Assembly (NCBI GenBank): GCA_041398785.1
Contig: JAWKUA010000002.1
Location: forward strand, 62,001 to 126,000
DNA from: Planctomycetaceae bacterium
GTDB taxonomy: Bacteria; Planctomycetota; Planctomycetia; Planctomycetales; Planctomycetaceae
Reading direction: 5' to 3'
DNA length: 64,000 nt
The stretch's first letter is position 1. Each line of letters opens with the position of its first letter. The position numbers and the translations under genes were made by a program. The notes below the pieces were generated by a model. It was not told where the DNA came from. It ran no database searches and was given only the letters and a program-made list of their open reading frames with translations. Of the stretch, positions 62,803-64,000 are shown piece by piece.

Positions 62803-64000
62803 TTGCCCGCGCACGACTCGTCGCCCTGTACGTGATCCTGATCGCTCCGTTTGTCATCTGGGGAGCGATTCACGCTCTGGAATCCAGCAACAATTCGCCG
62901 ATTGACTGGGTGGGACCGGAATTTCCCGAACGGCAGCACTACGACGCGTTTGTCGGCCTGTTTGGTCACGGTGACGCGGTGATCGCCAGTTGGCCCGGCT
63001 GCGTTGTGACGGACTCACGGCTGGACAAACTTATGTCCACGCTGCGGAATTCACGCGCGTTTCTGAATGCCGACGGTGTCAGTTCCTTCGAGTCGGTCGT
63101 CTGCGGACGCGAAGTTCTGCTGCAGATGTCTCGCCCGCAGACTTCCGGCGACTTCGCTCAGCAGCCGGCATCTCGCTCGGAAGACAGTCTCGACAACGAA
63201 GACAGCGCCGCGGGCTCCGGCGGCCTGGCGGAACGCAGACGGTTTCAGCCTCAGGAAGCGATCAAGCGGCTGCAGGGAACTCTGATTGGCGCTGACGGCG
63301 AGACGACGTGCGTGATCTGCACGTTTACTCCGGCAGGCCTGCGCGATCGAGCGGTCGTCGTCCACCGGATCCGACGAGCCATTGAGCTGGTGTGCGAGAC
63401 TTCGGACGAGGACATTCACCTGGCCGGCCCGGTCATCGACGGACTCACCGTCGATGAAGCCAGCCACCGTTCGCTGACGCGCTACGCCGGACCGTCGGCG
63501 ATCATCATTCTGGTTATCTGCTGGCTGTCGCTGAAGGATCCCATCGCCGCCGGCGTCGTGTTTCTGACCGCAGTGGCGTGCCAGTGTCTGATTCTGGCAG
63601 TGATTTACTTCAGCGGAGAACGGCTGAGTGCGCTGCTGATCATTCTGCCGCCGCTGGTGCAGGTTCTGGCGGTGTCCGGCGGCATTCATCTGATGAACTA
63701 CTATCTGAACGCTCTGGAACACCTGGAGCCTCGACAGGCCGCCATCGATGCCTTTCACAAAGGCTGGCTTCCGAGCCTGCTGTCGCTGGGAACAACCGCG
63801 ATGGGAACCGCTTCGCTGATGATCAGCGAACTGCGTCCGATCCGGCTGTTCGGAATCTACGGAACGGTCGGAATTCTGCTGGCGGCAGCGTCCGTGCTGA
63901 CATTCATTCCATGCGCAATGATGCTGATCGGAAGACGGCGTTCCGACCGGCCGCGAGCATTGGACGAAATACCGTCCGGCGCGAAGACGTCGTCACCGTG
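62790..64000 (+). CDS. MMPL/RND-family exporter, 3' end outside window
   Basis: Opens at ATG 62790, within the end of the previous gene, and runs without a stop to the window end (403 complete codons). The first helix is VALYVILIAPFVIWGAIHAL, followed by a long periplasmic domain (with HLAGPVIDGLTVDEASHRSL) and then four hydrophobic helices (for example GPSAIIILVICWLSL, ALLIILPPLVQVLAVSGGIHLM) with the acidic/basic loop FHKGWLPSL between them, as in MMPL and hopanoid/SSD-type RND transporters. Coupled to the three upstream genes; likely exports the lipid product. Because it reaches the end it is incomplete, and the second half is unseen. Confidence 0.88.
   Translation, partial: MQQLIARARLVALYVILIAPFVIWGAIHALESSNNSPIDWVGPEFPERQHYDAFVGLFGHGDAVIASWPGCVVTDSRLDKLMSTLRNSRAFLNADGVSSFESVVCGREVLLQMSRPQTSGDFAQQPASRSEDSLDNEDSAAGSGGLAERRRFQPQEAIKRLQGTLIGADGETTCVICTFTPAGLRDRAVVVHRIRRAIELVCETSDEDIHLAGPVIDGLTVDEASHRSLTRYAGPSAIIILVICWLSLKDPIAAGVVFLTAVACQCLILAVIYFSGERLSALLIILPPLVQVLAVSGGIHLMNYYLNALEHLEPRQAAIDAFHKGWLPSLLSLGTTAMGTASLMISELRPIRLFGIYGTVGILLAAASVLTFIPCAMMLIGRRRSDRPRALDEIPSGAKTSSP

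Overview
The window is about 60% G+C and is almost certainly chromosomal DNA of a planctomycete (Planctomycetota, probably the Planctomycetaceae branch). The evidence is a PVC-type membrane-bound dehydrogenase with a C-terminal CxxCH haem domain, a ThuA-domain protein, an ECF sigma factor followed by a zinc-ribbon serine/threonine kinase, a sulfatase, a formylmethanofuran:H4MPT formyltransferase, a secreted protein with an N-terminal LESRVLL motif, and an LptD-like outer-membrane protein. No rRNA, tRNA, CRISPR array, phage or transposase was recognised. Most of it looks like ordinary core chromosome, with many short monocistronic genes.

Layout. 1-2115: 3' part of an LptD-like gene. 2165-7264 (minus): sufR-nuoB-sufC-sufB-sufD, an iron-sulfur assembly block with a nuoB gene inside it and a candidate operator upstream. 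7947-15084: ftr, a ThuA protein, a decayed dgkA fragment, the large CxxCH dehydrogenase, a sugar isomerase-like protein and a lipoprotein. 15122-16464: a ParE-type toxin-antitoxin pair and a voltage-gated-type K+ channel. 17156-21565: hrpA, which carries three separate repeat insertions in frame. 21948-24081: a beta-hydroxyacid dehydrogenase and dapA, separated by long palindromic repeats. 24350-29580: ECF sigma factor, kinase, sulfatase and an unknown protein. 29643-32171: two tandem CxxCxxxCC proteins and an unknown protein. 32443-42247: sppA, a glycosyltransferase, a PfpI-DUF423-M19 operon with a frameshifted peptidase, a parvulin-type isomerase, an MFS transporter and a large membrane protein. 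42432-53177: two tail-to-tail cytochrome c'-like genes, a gamma-glutamyltransferase with a frameshifted leader, a DUF4058 protein, an oxidoreductase, a NagD-like phosphatase, an MFS transporter and a repeat-rich calcium-binding protein.

53342-64000: a large winged-helix/ATPase/TPR regulator, followed by a type III polyketide synthase locus. One arm (minus) is methyltransferase, FAD oxidoreductase, type III PKS; the other arm (plus) is YceI, methyltransferase, ICMT/NnrU-like membrane protein, MMPL exporter (cut by the window end). Genes within the arms overlap by a few bases, and the divergent promoter region holds three inverted repeats. This looks like a compact system for making, methylating, reducing, carrying and exporting a hydrophobic phenolic lipid, probably of alkylresorcinol type.

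The most unusual structural observation is a 66-bp double-hairpin element present once upstream of hrpA and once, inverted, inside hrpA as exactly 22 codons. The two copies show compensatory changes in one stem. Two further repeats of different kinds also sit in frame in hrpA, so this gene appears to tolerate palindromic and tandem repeat invasion.
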